Part shown: piece by piece, positions 6,904 to 8,101 of the stretch
Numbering within the stretch: position 1 is the stretch's first letter
How the letters are laid out: each line of letters opens with the position of its first letter
Source of the DNA: Bacteroidaceae bacterium
GTDB taxonomy: Bacteria; Bacteroidota; Bacteroidia; Bacteroidales; Bacteroidaceae
Direction: 5' to 3'
DNA length: 8,101 nt
Assembly (NCBI GenBank): GCA_017472905.1
Contig: JAFUNW010000161.1
Span: forward strand, 1-8,101
The notes under the pieces: model-generated
Database searches by the model: none
Seen by the model: the letters and a program-made list of their open reading frames with translations, nothing else
Told to the model about the DNA's origin: nothing
Program-made: the position numbers and the translations under genes

Positions 6904-7045
6904 CGCTTTTTATTTATTGAATAGTTGAAGATGTTGTTTTAAAGAATGGGCTTATTGTAAGAATTTTACAGTGTATTTCAGGCATCTTTTTCCGAATGTT
7001 TTAGCATTTGAAGGCTTCATGATTTTTGTTTCGACTTGCTCTCTC

Positions 7046-7206
7046 AAATCTGCTGCACGGCTCGTTCCATTCCGCCGTGCAACAGACTTCCGTTTGCCGT
7101 GCAGCAGACTTCCGTTTGCCGTGCAGCAGATTTTCCTCCGCCGTGCAGCAGATTTTTCTCCGCCGTGCAGCAGATTTTTCTCCGCTGTGCAGCAGATTTT
7201 TCGCTT
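7046..7206. repeat. Six 22-bp tandem repeats plus one inverted partial copy
   Basis: Six contiguous 22-bp units begin at 7075, 7097, 7119, 7141, 7163 and 7185. Each has a constant half CCGTGCAGCAGA and a variable half. Units 1-2 end CTTCCGTTTG. Units 3-5 end in a T-run and CTCCG; units 4 and 5 are identical. Unit 6 degenerates at its end and starts CTGTG; unit 1 has CAACAGA. An inverted copy, AAATCTGCTGCACGGC at 7046-7061, is the exact 16-bp reverse complement of the unit 2/3, 3/4 and 4/5 junctions read into units 3-5. It can form a hairpin with any unit. The 22-bp period is not a multiple of three and all frames are low-complexity, so it is judged noncoding. It lies between the polA terminator and the regulator promoter. 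Confidence 0.92.
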
Positions 7207-7217
7207 CAATACGGCAG

Positions 7218-7257
7218 AAAAAAAGAGCGACTGACTCACGATGGTGAGCCGGTCGCT
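7218..7257 (-). terminator. Rho-independent terminator of polA
   Basis: AGCGAC (7226-7231) pairs with GTCGCT (7252-7257), and CTCAC (7235-7239) with GTGAG (7244-7248), around a GATG loop and a 3x3 internal loop. On the minus strand the hairpin is followed by seven U (7224-7218). It begins about 60 bases past the polA stop. On the plus strand no T-run follows, so it acts only for polA. Confidence 0.85.
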
Positions 7258-7318
7258 GAATTTGAAAAACTTCTTCGGTAGTAGTCGAATGTAAGCCGTT
7301 TTCTCTGAAAAGATTTCT

Positions 7319-8101
7319 TTAATGTGCTTCCAACCAGTTTTTTCCCCAACCGCAATCGGCGAGGAGCGGTACTTGCATGGTGAAGGCTTTTTCCATTTCC
7401 TCCATTACGATTTGTTTAACCTGCTTCTTTTCTTCGGGGCATACGCTGAAGTTGAGTTCATCGTGTACCTGAATGAGCATTTTGGAACGGATATTTTCCT
7501 TTTGAAAACGTTGATGGATTTGTATCATGGCCACTTTGATAATATCAGCCGCGCTGCCTTGTATGGGTGCATTGATGGCGTTTCGTTCGGCATATCCTCG
7601 TACGATGGCATTGTGCGAATGGATGTCGGGCAAGTAGCATCGTCTTCCACAGATGGTTTCGGTATATCCGTTTTGACGAGCTGTTTCGATGCTTTGGCTC
7701 ATGTATGCCTTTACACCGGGGTAGGTTTCGAAGTATTCCGCTATCAATTCTTTGGCTTCCTTGAGCGAAACGTGCATTCGTTCCGAGAGTCCGAAGGCCG
7801 ATATACCGTAAATGATTCCGAAATTGGCCGTTTTTGCCTTGCTTCGTTGTTCGCGTGTCACCTCTTCGATGGGCACTTTGAAGACTTTGGCAGCCGTAGC
7901 CGTATGGATGTCGTGACCGGAATGGAACGCTTCTATCATATTTTTGTCTCCCGATAGGTGGGCCATGATGCGTAACTCTATTTGTGAATAATCGGCTGAG
8001 AAGAATTCGCATCCATCGTCTGGAATGAATGCTTTTCGTATCTCTTTTCCATCTTCGGCTCGAATAGGGATGTTTTGTAAATTAGGGTTACTAGAGCTGA
8101 G
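7319..8101 (-). CDS. polA: DNA polymerase I, C-terminal part of the polymerase domain
   Basis: The last 260 codons are present; the frame stays open to the right edge, so the 5' part lies outside and no start codon should be assigned here. Fragment numbering: LSSSNPNLQNIPIR at 1-14 is a family-A polymerase hallmark. Motif A DYSQIELRI (37-45) carries the first catalytic aspartate, D37. The O-helix motif B REQRSKAKTANFGIIYG (83-99) follows; its phenylalanine F94 matches E. coli F762, implying discrimination against dideoxynucleotides. Motif C QVHDE (211-215) carries the second catalytic aspartate, D213. The end WGKNWLEAH resembles E. coli GENWDQAH. Known role: gap filling and RNA-primer replacement in replication and repair, in the cytoplasm. 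The polymerase active site looks complete. Whether the exonuclease domains are intact cannot be seen. A strong terminator at 7218-7257 isolates it from the regulator downstream. Confidence 0.98.
   Translation of the reverse strand, partial: LSSSNPNLQNIPIRAEDGKEIRKAFIPDDGCEFFSADYSQIELRIMAHLSGDKNMIEAFHSGHDIHTATAAKVFKVPIEEVTREQRSKAKTANFGIIYGISAFGLSERMHVSLKEAKELIAEYFETYPGVKAYMSQSIETARQNGYTETICGRRCYLPDIHSHNAIVRGYAERNAINAPIQGSAADIIKVAMIQIHQRFQKENIRSKMLIQVHDELNFSVCPEEKKQVKQIVMEEMEKAFTMQVPLLADCGWGKNWLEAH

Noticed and set aside
7075..7206. CRISPR array
   Set aside because: The units are directly adjacent with no unique spacers, and no cas gene is present.
6952..7281. Open frames on both strands across the 22-bp repeats
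   Set aside because: Repeats of 22 bp without stops open several frames at once. The predicted peptides are low-complexity arginine/cysteine-rich repeats with no conserved domain or good start, so they are not called as genes.
7322..7957. Long plus-strand frame of 211 codons opposite polA
   Set aside because: It is antisense to strongly conserved polymerase motifs and has no domain of its own; it is a shadow frame.

Overview
The window looks like chromosome from a Bacteroides/Phocaeicola-type bacterium (Bacteroidales). The evidence is a 430-residue Bacteroides-style MetK, a regulator of the hybrid two-component (HTCS) lineage, a DUF4254 protein next to a GT9 glycosyltransferase, and promoters with the Bacteroidetes TTTG / TAnnTTTG elements. 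No mobile element, rRNA, tRNA or CRISPR array is visible.

Layout. Positions 1-127 (minus) hold the first 42 codons of kduI, with a likely -7 element at 184-191. A strong terminator hairpin at 319-376 ends metK (420-1712, minus). The metK leader carries a probable SAM-II-type riboswitch (about 1802-1856) below a near-perfect promoter at 1868-1899. A divergent promoter near 2083-2115 serves a likely two-gene operon: a DUF4254 protein (2157-2762) and a GT9 heptosyltransferase-like enzyme (2795-3832), 32 bp apart. Converging on this is a 985-residue membrane regulator (3863-6820, minus). It has HTCS-type propeller repeats, a Y_Y_Y domain, one membrane helix and an AraC DNA-binding domain, but no histidine kinase or receiver domain. 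Its promoter region has two direct repeats exactly 21 bp apart. Positions 7046-7206 hold a noncoding array of six 22-bp tandem repeats plus one inverted copy. The polA terminator (7218-7257) and the last 260 codons of polA (7319-8101, minus) complete the window.

How it works together. Most of these are housekeeping genes side by side rather than one pathway. metK makes S-adenosylmethionine and appears to be controlled by it through the leader RNA. The DUF4254/GT9 pair probably acts in cell-surface glycan assembly. kduI belongs to uronate (pectin or glycosaminoglycan) catabolism. The large regulator probably senses a periplasmic ligand, plausibly a glycan, and signals directly through the membrane to its DNA-binding domain. 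Its targets are not visible here. The least ordinary elements are the kinase-less regulator with its 21-bp repeat site, the riboswitch, and the 22-bp repeat array.
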